In this document: in pieces, positions 43,452 through 56,558 of the stretch
Position numbering within the stretch: the first letter of the stretch is position 1
How the letters are laid out: every line of letters starts with the position of its first letter
From: Periplaneta americana
Taxonomy: Eukaryota > Arthropoda > Insecta > Blattodea > Blattidae
Direction of reading: 5' to 3'
Length of the DNA stretch: 64,000 nt
Assembly (NCBI RefSeq): GCF_040183065.1
Contig: NC_091128.1
Location: forward strand, 171,589,244-171,653,243
Notes under the pieces: generated by a model
The model's input: only the letters and a program-made list of their open reading frames with translations
Told to the model about the DNA's origin: nothing
The model's database searches: none
Position numbers and translations under genes: made by a program

Positions 43452-44690
43452 AATACCTTACTTACTTACTTACAAATGGCTTTTAAGGAACCCGAAGGTT
43501 CATTGCCACCCTCACATAAGCCCGCCAGCGGTCCCTATCCTGTGCAAGATTAATCCAATCTCTATCATCATACCCCACCTCCCTCAAATCCATTTTAATA
43601 TTATCCTCCCATCTACGTCTCGGCCTCCCTAAAGGTCTTTCTCCCTCCGGTCTCCCAACTAACACTCTATATGCATTTCTGGATTCGCCCATACGTGCTA
43701 CATGCCCTGCCCATCTCAAACGTCTGGATTTAATGTTCCTAATTATGTCAGGTGAAGAATACAATGCGTGCAGTTCTGTGTTGTGTAACTTTCTCCATTC
43801 TCCTGTAACTTCATCCCGCTTAGCCCCAAATATTTTCCTAAGCACCTTATTCTCAAACACCCTGAACCTATGTTCCTCTCTCAGAGTGAGAGTCCAAGTT
43901 TCACAACCATACAGAACAACCGGTAATATAACTGTTTTATAAATTCTAACTTTCAGATTTTTGGACAGCAGACTGGATGATAAGAGCTTCTCAACCGAAT
44001 AATAACACGCATTTCCCATATTTATTCTGCGTTTAATTTCCTCCCGAGTGTCATTTATATTTGTTACTGTTGCTCCAAGATATTTGAATTTTTCCACCTC
44101 TTCGAAGGATAAATCTCCAATTTTTATATTTCCATTTCGTACAATATTCTGGTCACGAGACATAATCATATACTTTGTCTTTTCGGGATTTACTTCCAAA
44201 CCGATCGCTCTACTTGCTTCAAGTAAAATTTCCGTGTTTTCCCTAATCGTTTGTGTATTTTCTCCTAACATATTCACGTCATCCGCATAGACAAGAAGCT
44301 GATGTAACCCGTTCAATTCCAAACCCTGCCTGTTATCCTGAACTTTCCTAATGACATATTCTAGAGCGAAGTTAAAAAGTAAAGGTGATAGTGCATCTCC
44401 CTGCTTTAGCCCGCAGTGAATTGGAAAAGCATCAGATAGAATCTGACCTATACGGACTCTGCTGTATGTTTCACTGAGACACATTTTAATTAATCGAACT
44501 AGTTTCTTGGGAATACCAAATTCAATAAGAATATCATATAATACTTCCCTCTTAACCGAGTCATAAGCCTTTTTGAAATCTATGAATAACTGATGTACTG
44601 TACACTTATACTCCCATTTTTTCTCCATTATCTGTCGAATACAAAAAATCTTATCAATAGTCGATCTATTACGCCGAAACCAGATTTAAA
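43452..44690 (-). mobile_element. 5'-truncated LINE with intact RT frame and (TAAG)n tail
   Basis: The minus frame 44628-43483 (381 codons), extending in frame to about 44690 ([17 protein letters not shown]), has the RT signatures [26 protein letters not shown] and YADD (catalytic Asp pair). The C-terminal tail contains [20 protein letters not shown] and [20 protein letters not shown]. The 3' end on this strand is GCCATTTGTAAGTAAGTAAG, a TAAG repeat tail. Endonuclease and 5' part are absent. The open RT frame implies a young copy. The clade is not certain (RTE-like or a relative). Confidence 0.92.
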
Positions 44691-44825
44691 TAAAATGAAC
44701 ATATTTGTTTTTTTCTTTTTTCTAATAATTTGATATCATTTGCTGTCTCTGGAAGAAAAATATAAGTGCATTTCTTGCTTGAAACCTTTGTTATACTATG
44801 TAAAATTAAAACCTTGAAAACTAAA

Positions 44826-45533
44826 GGCCCACTCCCACTTAGTGAAATTGAATCAAACAGAATTTCTCTTCACAATGTATTTAAGTGGAAGGTAGCAGAA
44901 AATGGCGCATCGAATAGAATTCATGAGCTACAATATTTATTCCACTGCTGGAACAGAATTTCTTGTTTCAGGTATGATCGTATGTTCTCGTGAAGCTTTC
45001 ATGAAAAAACAAACGAACCATATTCATTTTTGGTAGCGTAATAAAATTCGTGTATTGAAATTTATTGCTGAAATAGTATGTAGACACTAGAGAAAATTTT
45101 AATAATATGAACGAAGGAAATTTAATCAATTTTGTTCAGAACTATCCTTTATTGTATGACAAAACAAAAGTACTTGTGTAATAATTATTTCCGCGATAAT
45201 GATTGGAGCAAAATAAGTAAATTCACAGATATATCAGGTAAAAATTAAAATCCAATGAAGCGCTACGGAATGAAATTTTGTTTCATCTCTCAGAATATAG
45301 TGGAAAATTCTCCACGTGGGCTATATCCCTAGTTAAAAATATGATCCAGTATTTTCCTTTCTTGTTTTGGATGTGTATTTCTTCACTTTCCATCTCATCA
45401 CATAATGTGTTAAAGTTTTATGTGATCCATTTTACACTGCAACATGCTTCGATTCTGTTCAGTTCGATTCGATTCTACTAGATGTGAGTGGCAGCAGACG
45501 ATTTGGTTCGATTCTGCTAAGTGGGAGCCGGCT
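44826..45533. mobile_element. Possible non-autonomous TIR element
   Basis: CCCACTCCCACTTAGTGAAA at the left edge matches the inverse of CTGCTAAGTGGGAGCCGG at the right edge, and further in GAATCAAACAG / GAACCAAATCG. About 0.7 kb, AT-rich, no transposase. Confidence 0.5.
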
Positions 45534-45924
45534 TACCACATTAGAAGAATCTCATGAAGCGGCAACATGGACATCGTCAAGGGGTGTGGAAGTGTGTGCA
45601 TGCACTCCCAAGTTTTCCTACATTGAGGAAAATCAAGTAAGGATAATTAACTAATAGAAAATTATTTTCATACTGATTTCAGTTTTCATTTTATGTGCAG
45701 TTAGTTATTGCAGGTATTTGCTTGCATGTTAGCGAATTGTTTCTACTATAGATATAGAAAGTCACTATATCCCTGCGCCTCTTTCATAGAAAGAATGTTT
45801 GCACCCTTTTCTCATTTAAATATACCTTCCTCGTCCAATACATATACATGATATATGACTGTCTTGCGAAATGTTTAAACAAAATTGGAAACACCTACTG
45901 AACTCTAAAGCTCTTAACTATATT

Positions 45925-46205
45925 AATGTTGTTGTTTTCTAATGCCAGACATTTGACATTAAAGTCATTTGACCTCTTGCACTCCAATATTTTTCAAAGA
46001 TATTGTCATGGTCAGCCATTGACGCACAGATTTTGAGGTGTTCCGAATCCATTTCTTGATTTGAGTTGCACAATGGACAGTTAGGAGACTGATATATTCC
46101 AATTCTATGCAGATGCTTGGCCAAACAATCATGGCCTGTTGCCAATCTAAATGCAGCTACAGACGATTTGTGTGGTAAATCGGGAATCAACTGTGGATTA
46201 TGATG
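45925..46205 (-). pseudogene. LINE ORF2 C-terminal fragment
   Basis: Minus-strand relative of 15070-15425: SVAAFRLATGHDCLAKHLHR, CPLC, EHLKIC, stop at 45939. The tail on this strand is AGAAAACAACAACAT. Confidence 0.85.
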
Positions 46206-47935
46206 CAGAGTTAACTATATTAATGTAACTCAGTGTTACAGGATTAGAAAATGCCAAAGAACTTCATTATCTTAATCATCAGTGGTCAGCATTGCAAACC
46301 ATAAACCATAATCAGAATTTTTTTTAATTACAAGTTCGGAATATTTTTTTCAACTAACAGTAAGCTACGAAATAAAATTTGTTTATTTTTTAGAAGTCGT
46401 CTAGCATTGTCATCAAGATATTCAAATATGAACCACTATATTGTGATTAAGAGGCGGATTTCTATGACATGTCATATTCTTTCCTATGGGCTTTCAGACT
46501 GATTTAAACTTGATTCCAAGTATTCTGAAGAAATTGGGAGGGGTTTGTTGGGCATATAAATACATAATTGGGCAGCTTTTAATTTTGTAGCATATTTAGT
46601 ACGAAACTATATATATTAATGTATTTTGGGAATAATTGTATGCATATTTAGGTTTTTTCAGTTTTATAATATATTTAGTAAAAATTGGCGTCATAATGTT
46701 ATATTTCTCATATTTAATGCATTCATTCAAACCATAATGAGCCGTGGCAAAATGTAATACTATGAAAGTTTTTCAGGAAAGCTCTAAAATACCTATATTT
46801 TCGTAGAAATGTAATACTGTGAAAGTTTTTCAGGATAGTTCTAAAATACCTATATTTTCGGAGAAATCATTTTTCAGGATAGCTCTAAAGTACTATATTT
46901 TCACAGAAATGCAAAGGAAAGAAAGTATGCATTGATTGTGGAATGTGGGGTTTCAAGTAGCAGGTAGGCTTCTATCGTTTGGCCTTGTAAGCGAAAAGAT
47001 GCTGTACACAACAAAACTGGGTTTCCTTACAATTTTCAACTTTCTCCTCCCTCTTGGTCACTCCTTGTTTCTTCAGTACCGATATCTTTCCAACATGCTA
47101 TTCTAAAGACAGTGGACATTTGAAGTAATGTGCTTAAATATAACATCCAGCTGGTTAGACATTGTATTTTAATCAATGTATAATGCCAAAATTTAAAAAA
47201 AATCTAACATACATGTGTTATTAATAAAGTCAAATTTCGAATTTTATTGGTCACAATTTTATGGTTTTAGGTCATAAATGCGTGCATATATCTTAGTTTT
47301 TTAGGTCAGAGAAATCCGCCCCCTAATTATGATATACACAACATACAATAATGAAAATGAATAAGGATTAGGGAGATCTCTTGTATTAATAAGTTAAATT
47401 CAAGTTTTGTCAGTTACTATATTATTAATTTGTTTGTTGAAGACACTGTGACAAATTAACTGTAGCTTAAATATGAATGTTTGATTGTGCAATATATTAT
47501 TTGCAGGTTAAAATATATGCAACTGTATATTTGCAATGTTTATTTCAAAGCCTTCCAACACTTAAAAACAAGGCCTATAAAAATAGTACCGTAAAGATAA
47601 TAGAATAAACAAGAGAGAAGAAAAAAAAAATGAAAATGTCCAACAATCACTTCATTTCTACAATACTTTAAACTAATTGGCGTTAATTAAGTTTAACATA
47701 TGGGCATTTATTATCTAGTCATCCCATAAATTGTACATATATTTTTGTAAGTGATGCGATGATGAATTTTTTATAGTTTTTTTTTTCTTTTTGTATGAAA
47801 GAATGTTCTTACAATGCTCAGATCACTGAGGACGTTTTATCAAATTAAAGTAATTGTAAGTATTGATTTATAACCTATCAGAAGTTATTTTGACGTTGTT
47901 ATTAATGTTATGACAAAATTTTCTTCTGTCCACAG
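46206..47935. other. Sequence before CRAT-B exon 2, nothing coding
   Basis: Apart from the tandem repeat at 46749 I recognise nothing. I looked for a CRAT-B start exon ending in phase 0 and found no convincing one. Confidence 0.4.
46749..46912. repeat. Imperfect tandem repeat of about 55-60 bp, three copies
   Basis: TTTTTCAGGAAAGCTCTAAA, TTTTTCAGGATAGTTCTAAA and TTTTTCAGGATAGCTCTAAA occur in succession, each followed by TATATTTTC and GAAAT. Confidence 0.85.
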
Positions 47936-48060
47936 GCAAGCAATAGAAAGTCTGCTTGTTTTCCATATCAGTTCTCTCTAATTGCAAGAAAGTCAACAAC
48001 ACAATTTTTACCATCATTGCCAGTGCCAAACCTGAAGAATACAATGGAGAAATATCTCAG
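47936..48060 (+). CDS. CRAT-B exon 2 (N-terminal)
   Basis: TCTGTCCACAG|GCA...CTCAG|GTTTCT (a non-optimal donor). Encodes IARKSTTQFLPSLPVPNLKN then TMEKYLR, matching the PVPPL N-terminal motif of the family. It opens in phase 0 and closes with AG, exactly like CRAT-A exon 2, so it joins SVKPTLTEEEY. No Met precedes the motif, so a start exon is required upstream. Confidence 0.82.
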
Positions 48061-49394
48061 GTTTCTTTAAATATCTCAAATGAAACGCAATTAAAATACT
48101 ATTTATTCCATTATAGTGGAAATAATATTTAGAGAAAATATTTTGGGCATACGTAACTTTTCTTTCAGATCTGAACAATAGTTCTTATCTTTTTCCTCGC
48201 TCTGCATTCCAGTGTGTCCTCTTGTATGCCTCAAAAACCGTATTGATCTTATTTAAGCGTTTATTTTGCAACTGGGAGGCACTTTAATGATTAAGAGAGA
48301 AAGTGCGCATAATGTAAAAATACTTATGTAGGGAGGTGCTAGGTTAGGACAAGGGGTAATTTCTCAGAATGTGTCACTGCACATAGACAAATTTTACATT
48401 AAACCTAAACTTAGTGTGCGTATACAGGTATACTAAAAACCGATTTAACAAACCTAACCTAACCTAACATAGTACCAGTATAGGGATTCAAAAAATAATT
48501 TGTTAAATTACGGCACATAATGTTATGCATAATTGGCTATAACTAGGCCTACCTAGTTTATTAATTTATAATATTATAATCATAAAATGAAAGTATGAAA
48601 CAACTTCTCAGTTCTCATACTACAATTATTAAATAATTTTTTAATGTCTGAACTGCTCCTATTTTCATCTTTTTTATAGTAGCCAAATTTTTTAAGATGC
48701 ACTTCTCTGCAAGCTTCATTGAAGAATCTCAGCCTGATCAAAAACTAACCAAACTTTCTGTACACAAAACATGAGAAACTAAAAACGATTTTTGAAGTCT
48801 GTAATGAGATAAATGACAATTTGTCAAAACGTTACATTATACTGGTACTTACACATTCATTTTCTTTTGCTAATTGATTATATATTAAGTATTTTAAAAA
48901 CGCAATAATGCCGTGCATTCCAAGATAATCATTTCTGTCAGAGGCAGAGGACGAGTTTGTACAATAGAATAATGAGTCAACATTGCTGACCACTTTAGCT
49001 CACGGTTTCGTTGATAATTTTGGTGGGTTTTATATTTCGCCCCTGTTCACATATATAATATCTGAGATTTCACTTAAATATTTCCTAATCTGTTCACCAT
49101 TGCTGAACAGCTAGAGTATCGACATTGGTAACCCGGGTTCGAATCCTGGTGAGATCAAGTGTAATTTATGGTGGGCAAACAGTGCTTAGTGGTAGATTTT
49201 TGCGGAATACTCCCGTTTCTCCTGCCAAAATTTCACCATTGCTTCATTAATCATTACAATCATGTCGTGTTACATAGTTCGAATCCCATGATGCACCTAG
49301 GACAGTGCCTATAATGACAATAAGGACTACAGCATCTTTGGATTGTTCATAGCTGAGGACCCTTAGGTGAATGATGCAAAACCAAGTATGCACT

Positions 49395-49459
<65 letters not shown>

Positions 49460-52400
49460 TGGAAGTAATATAACTCTGCAGATTTTAATAGCTTATTCTT
49501 TGAATAGAGCACAACACAAAATTATAATACCATATTAGTCCCAAATGAGTAATTTTACCCTAAATGTTAACACTATTTTACTCGATAAGTAGGCTACTAG
49601 CCATACATTTCTGAATTTTACTCTTATCAATAGACAAAAATAAAATGGACGGTTTTCTTGCAAATTAAATAAGAAGATTAACACGCATCATTATTTCCTA
49701 CCATTAGGAAGTCAATGAATCCTATTGTGGTAACCAAGGAATGGAATTATCCACTTAATTACAAAATGCATAATGGTTTTTTTTAGTTTATTTTAAGATG
49801 TTAGGTACAACTTACAGCAGTAAAATTTTTTAAAATATTCAACATTTTTTTCCTCCATTACAGCATCTTGTACATAATAAAAATTGGTAGGGCATATGTT
49901 TAAAACAATGTCCTTCTGCTATATGAAAAAAGTATTTTTACGATTTAAAAAAAATTATTTATATATATATATTTTTTTTTTTCAAAATTCAATATGGTGG
50001 CAGTTTACTGTGCAGTGATGAAGTTTTTTCCTCATAACTTATAAACTTGTTAACTTTTTCATGTTCTCTCTCTTTTATTTTATTGCTGAAACTCATGTTT
50101 ACAATATCATGCTCTTTGAACTACTTACTTACAAATGGCTTTTAAGGAACCTGAAGGTTCATTGCCACCCCACATAAGCCCGCCATTGGTTCCTATCCTG
50201 AGCAAGATTAATCCAGTCTCTACCATCATATCCCACCTCCCTCAAATCCATTTTAATATTATCCTCCCATCTACGTCTCGGCCTCCCCAAAGGTCTTTTC
50301 CCCTCTGGCCTCCCAACTAACACTCTATATGCATTTCTGGATTCGCCCATACGTGCTACAAGCCCTGCCAATCTCAAACGTCTGGATTTAATGTTCCTAA
50401 TTATGTCAGGTGAAGGATGCAATGCGTGCAGCTCTGCGTTGTGTAACTTTCTCCATTCTCCTGTAACTTCATCCCTCTTAGCCCCAAATATTTTCCTAAG
50501 AACCTAATTCTCAAAAACCCTCTTGTAAATAATAATAAAAATTGGTAGGGCATATGCTTAAAACACTGTCCTTCTGCTATATGAAAAAAGTATTTTTACG
50601 ATTTAAAAAAAATTATTTATATATATTTTTTTCAAAATTCAATATGGTGGCAGTTTACTGTGCAGTGATGAAGTTTTTCCCTCATAACTTATAAACTTGT
50701 TAACTTTTTCATGTTCTCTCTCTTTTATTTTATTGCTGAAACTCATGTTTACAATATCATGCTCTTTGAACTACATTCCTTAATAAATATTTTTTCTTTA
50801 TTTTGTGTTAGAAGAAAATACCGATATTTGACCATTTTTTAATTAATTTATTTTTTAACAAACAATCTATCAAAGGTAGAGAAATAATCTTGCATCGTAT
50901 TGTAGATATGACATGCATAAATACACACAAAAAATTTCATCACAGAATGTTGGATAGTTTTTTAGTTACGGTATGTGGGAAATGCTTCATCATTGCACAG
51001 TGAACTCAATTTTGAAAAATAAAATGTAAATAATTTTTTTAAGTCGTAAAAATATATATATTTTTTTCATATACCAGAAAGACAGTGTTTTATACCTACT
51101 AATTTTCATTATTGTACAAGATACAGTAATGCAGGAAAAAAATGTTGAATATTTCCAAAATTTTACTGCTGTAAGCTGTACCTAACCCCTTACTGTATTC
51201 TATTAGCCCCTTCAATCTACAGAGTTATATCACTCCCACTTTGTGTGTATGTATTATAATTTTAAACAAATCCAAGGAGCCTGTATACTTGTGACTGTTG
51301 GATCAGATTGTAATGTGTCATAAATAAACTCAGCCTGTTAACTGTTTCAGGTCAGTAAAACCTACGCTGACAGAAGAAGAATATTGCAGAGCCAAAGAAG
51401 CTGTTAAAACATTTCTTACATCGAAGAATGCCGTGGGACCTCAGTTGCAAATTATGTTGGAAGAAAGAGCAAAGAATACAAGTAACTGGGTACAGAATGT
51501 TTGAACATCAAAACACGACCAGCATCTCTGAATTGAAACCTTCTATTACATATCCAGTTTAAAGTTCCAATATTTTAACTTGCTATGCTTCTTTACAGTT
51601 ATATGAATGGTGGATCAATGACTTCTTCTTGAGTGATCGTTTGCCACTGGTTGTGCATTCAAATCCAGCCCTCATAATGCCCCGTCAGAAGTTCAAACAT
51701 CCAGAGATGTATATTGGATTTGCTGCCAAAGTCATTTCGGCTGTTCTTTGTTATAAAAGCCTAGTAGATGGGTAAGAATAATTTTAAATGTTGTAATACA
51801 AGTGGAATAAGTTGTTCTATTTACTCCAGATATGGTCTCAATGTAGATTTTCCTGGACTTTTGCTAGTAAGACGAAATTCATTATCTCCAGTCATAAGTA
51901 GAATGATGAACAAATAATAAATTGGTGAGAGAAATCGTTATGGTGTAAAAAACATTTAATTCCCTTTATGCATTATTTGGTTTAATTAGATGCATATACA
52001 GTAAAACCTGTTCAAGATGGAAGTGACATGGTCCTAATTTTTTTTTTTCCGTTTTGGACAGGTTTCCGTATTATTCATTTGTGAAATTAAAATGGAATAT
52101 TTTATCATTCATATACACGAAAAACAAAATGGCATGCCGCAAACTGCTGAAGTACAAAATATTCCATTTAACACTACTCACATTAAATCAGCTTTCTGTC
52201 GCTTATTCCGTTGGTGAATCATCTTGATGAAAATGTCATTTTCTGTATAAATGTTATCGTAACTCACTCATTAAACATTACTAAAGTTTACTAATCTCAT
52301 TCTATTTAATATCTAACACTATACTATAATACTGGACTGTATGTCATGTACATTATTAATTATTTGGACTAGGAGCCATCCATTAGAAGCCTTGAATTCT

Positions 52401-55400
52401 GATTTATCTAATTTCTTTGCCAGTTCAATGGCTTGCTTTGCAGAATAGATCCAGAAATTGACATGTTCTTTGAAAGGTCATGAAGAACCCACTCCCATAA
52501 CAGTTCATTATGATCTTTATTTTTTAAGTGTCACACTGTGTTTTCCACAACTGAACTTCAACATTTTTTCACATACACTTCGTTTCTAATTTTTCTTTAA
52601 CTCGATAACTTTTATTTCATACTTAATGTTAATGCCACATTTTACGCAACTTTTTTTTTTTTTACCAGGTAATCACTACACTTATGCTCTAGCTACGACA
52701 GTATACGAATGTGAAGCATTGAAAGAAAATCTTTGAAGGGACTCGTCTGCCTAGTCAATTTTGTAAAGCAAACTTGTTTTTATCTTAGTGACCTACATAT
52801 TTCGTATATTCCTTGAAATTATACGCTGTTTCAAAATAAAGTTTACATTAAAGCAGTGTGCCCAAAATATTATTTCTGTTTTGAACAGTAGCAGGCAGTT
52901 TCCGTTTCCGCATTGGACAGCTATTCAGGAAAAATTATACATAATACATACGAATTTTGCAGGGACCAATAAATTGTTCTGAAATAGACAGGATTCCGGA
53001 TTATTCAGGTTCCGATTTGAACAGGTTTCACTGTAATTGATATTGCATAAATTTACATAAAATAGCTGTATGTATATTATAATGATTTCTAGTATTACTT
53101 TTATATTTACATGAATCCAGAATTTTAAAGTGATATGGTTCAGTGATTCATTCAAGCATCAAAGAATGTTTATAGGAGAGGTGGATAGAGAAATCTCAGC
53201 TTTAGTCTAGGTACGGTACAGGGTCCTTAATATAATGGCTGCCTTGGTGACAGGTCGATTCCTTCATTCATTTAGTGTTCTGCCCAAGGGCAGGTCTTTC
53301 ATTGCAAACCTATCTTTCTCCAATCTTTCCTGGGCATATCATTTTTTTTTTCTTTTCAGCAATGATATTCCTGTGGACACAGCTAGAGGAGATCCTTTGG
53401 ATATGTCACAGAACTTCAACCTTTTTGGTACTTGTCGCATTCCAGCTGTTTCAAAGGATACTCTTCTTATTTTGGATCCATATAAACCACCAAATCACAT
53501 AATTGTAGCTCATAATAATCATGTAAGTTACCTTTTTTTCCCTGATAACTTTTATAATTGTATGTAGTGGATAATGTCAGCTCAGTAGCTGTACAATAAG
53601 AGTCCATCATTTCATTGCCTTTGATCGCAGTGTTTTGTTTATGTTCACTGTACGGATATCCCGGGGAAGGGAGGGAAGAGACATGAGAAAGAATTAGCAG
53701 GTGCAGTCACACCACAGGAACATATCGACATGTGACTCACTGGCAGAGTTAAATTGAAAGCTGATGAACTGTTGATCCTAATGAGTGCACCATTCCCTGT
53801 GGTGGCCATTGGAACTCGTACTCAAAAATAAATGTAGCTGGGTCTTGCACGACAAATGTTTAGGCACTGTCTTTGTTTCGTCAAGTTCTTGTTTTCAACC
53901 TATGGACCTCTGTCACGAAGTTTGGCTGCTACGGTGCATACATTTTATCTTTCCACACTCGCGAAGATAGGGCAGAATTGGCAGTGCACAGTGCAGCTGT
54001 TCACATGCGAGAGTGGAAAGATAAAATGTATGCATTGTACTAAAATCATGTGGGTACAGTTTTTCAGGGTCCCCGTACTTGATTCATGTGAAGAACCCAT
54101 AAGTGTGAATCAGATAGAAGCACAATTGCAAATAATTTTGCAAAATTCAAAGGATTATGTAAAACCTATAGGGATTCTGACATCAGAACACAGGGACAAA
54201 TGGGCGGTAATACATCAGGAGTTAATTCAAGATAAAGGTAAGTGTTCTAACTCATAATGTAGTCTCCTTTATGAAGAAATTTAAAGATATCCTTTGACTG
54301 CTAACATTGAGTAAAGAAAAATTCAACTGACAAATTTAATTAAGTAATCCAATACATGGGGTCAAATCAAGTACCCCTAAAATGTAATGGAACTTGGGTT
54401 ATCGTCAGTATACAAAACTTTAACTGTTGTCAAAATGACGATAAATAATTTTAACTCATGTTAAAGATATAATTCATTACGAAAATAAAATACTGTATAA
54501 GAATACAGGTATAAACATATTTTGTAGGTTACGATATAATTTTGAAGAAAATTATGTACTGGTATTACAAGAAATATCCCTTAACACTTAAGTGAATCAT
54601 TTGTAGGAGAAAATAGCGAATGCATGACTTCAGTATCAAAGAGTTGCCAACGCTAACCTTTTGTCTTTTGAGTGGGACGAGAATTAATTGGATCCCAGTT
54701 ATGTTGTCCCTCAAGACAAACCTGTCACAGGGACAAAATCATAGGTCTTCAAATCACACCCCACCACTTTCAGAGAAGGCTTCTTTTACGCGACGTAAAT
54801 TTCTGATACAGAACACACAGCTTTACTTTCGAAGGAGATTATGCTAAAAAGTTTTTATTTCCCTAAAAAGTCAATTACGTTTGAATTCACGAATCAGTGG
54901 CAAGCATGGTGCTACCACAGTCTACTATATACAGTCACGAAGCTTGGGTTTTGAGGGTGCTAGAAACAATAGACTGTGACGGTTCTATTTTGCATTGCCT
55001 GTAATGAGGCGATATTAGCGGTCCTAGTGGTGAGAAACTATCTAATGTTTGCATATTTTCTACGTATTGAGCTTCGCGACTGTATATACTAGACTGTGGT
55101 GCTACTCTAGACCACTGGTTCTGAACTATTTTATGATGATATTTTTGTTATCTCTCAAGACCCTAGTAATTTTTAACAGCAGATAACTGCAAATCTCAAA
55201 CATGATGCCCTTATGCTTGTAATGTTTAGAAAATCGAGAATGCCTGAAACAAATTGAAACGGCTTTATTCCTTGTGTGCCTGGATGGGAAGAGTTTTCAA
55301 CAAAATGCCTCCCAACCAATGAATCTACAATCGTTGCAAGCTATGAAAATTTTACATGGATGTGGTGCTCAAGATAGTTCCGGTAATCGTTGGTTTGACA

Positions 55401-56498
55401 AAACTCTTCAGGTAAGTTTGCCAACATTATTACACAATTGGGTTTGAAAAGTAAAAGTTTTTTTTTTGAATTTTTTTTGGCACTTTTCCAAATATTATGA
55501 TAATCATTGCATACATCTCTGAAATTCGATTTTTTTATTACACCTTATACTGTAAAGACGCAACAGACAAAACACAGGGTTTCCATTCTTAAGTTGCGCA
55601 TGATGTCATTCTTTCACACCCACAGATTAGATTAGATTAGATTAGAATGACTTGAAGCAGGAGTCGGGTTAGCTATACCTTAACACTGAAGCCTTTTGGC
55701 TTATTGTATTTCTCCTGTATTCATTATTCCTATGTAAAAAGTTTTGTTCCTCTGATGAGTTCCAAATAACTTGTTTACGAGGTTTTGCTTTTGGAGATTT
55801 TCTTCTTGATTGATGCAGTCAAAAAGATTGTCTCTCCTGTTGGCTAATGCATCACATTCGAAGATTATATGTGAGAATGATTCGTCCTCTTCATTACATA
55901 ATTTACATAGCGGTTCATCTTTAAAGATATCCATTGTGTGCAGATGTTCCCTCAGATGGCAGTGACCACATATAATTTTTTGTGGACTTACAATGGTATC
56001 CTTGACCAAAGTTGCACAGTATCTTCCAAGATAAATAATACTTACTACTTTTGGCTTTTAGAGAACCCAGAGGTTCATTGCCACCCTCCCTATCCTGAGC
56101 AAGATTAATCCAGTCTCTACAATCATAACCCACCTCCCTCAAATCCATTTTAATATTATCCTCCCATCTACGTCTTGGCCACCCCAAAGGTCTTTTCTTC
56201 CTTAGGTCTCCGAACTAACACTCTGTATGCATTTCTGGATTCGCCCATACGTGCTACATGCCCTGCCCATCTCAGACGTCTGGATTTAATGTTCCTAATT
56301 ATGTTAGGTGAAGAATACAATGAGTGCAGTTCTGCATTGTGTAACTTTCCCATTCTCCTGTAACTTCATCCCTCTTAGCCCCAAATATTTTCCTAAGCAC
56401 CTTATTCTCAAACACCCTTTGCCTCTGTTCTCTCTCAAAGTGGGAGTCCAAGTTTCGTAACCATACAGAACAATCAGTGACAGATAATTGGGATTTTG

Positions 56499-56558
<60 letters not shown>

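Larger units (their letters stand above)
49797..51190. mobile_element. Fold-back DNA element, copy B, with nested LINE
   Basis: Left end TTAGGTACAACTTACAGCAG; right end, read inward, GGGGTTAGGTACAGCTTACA. Arms pair over hundreds of bases (CAACATTTTTTTCC, ACTGTGCAGTGATGAAG, TGTTAACTTTTTCATGTTCT). It matches copy A at 381-1105. A LINE fragment and a duplicated arm segment (see next entries) enlarge this copy. Confidence 0.8.
48061..51350. other. CRAT-B intron 2
   Basis: Contains a SINE, a (TA)n run and a fold-back element with a nested LINE, listed separately. 48061-49100 is AT-rich and unrecognised. Confidence 0.5.

Noticed and set aside
55701..56009. Host zinc-finger gene on the minus strand
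   Set aside because: The Cys/His pattern and flanking TAATC tail identify a LINE C-terminus.
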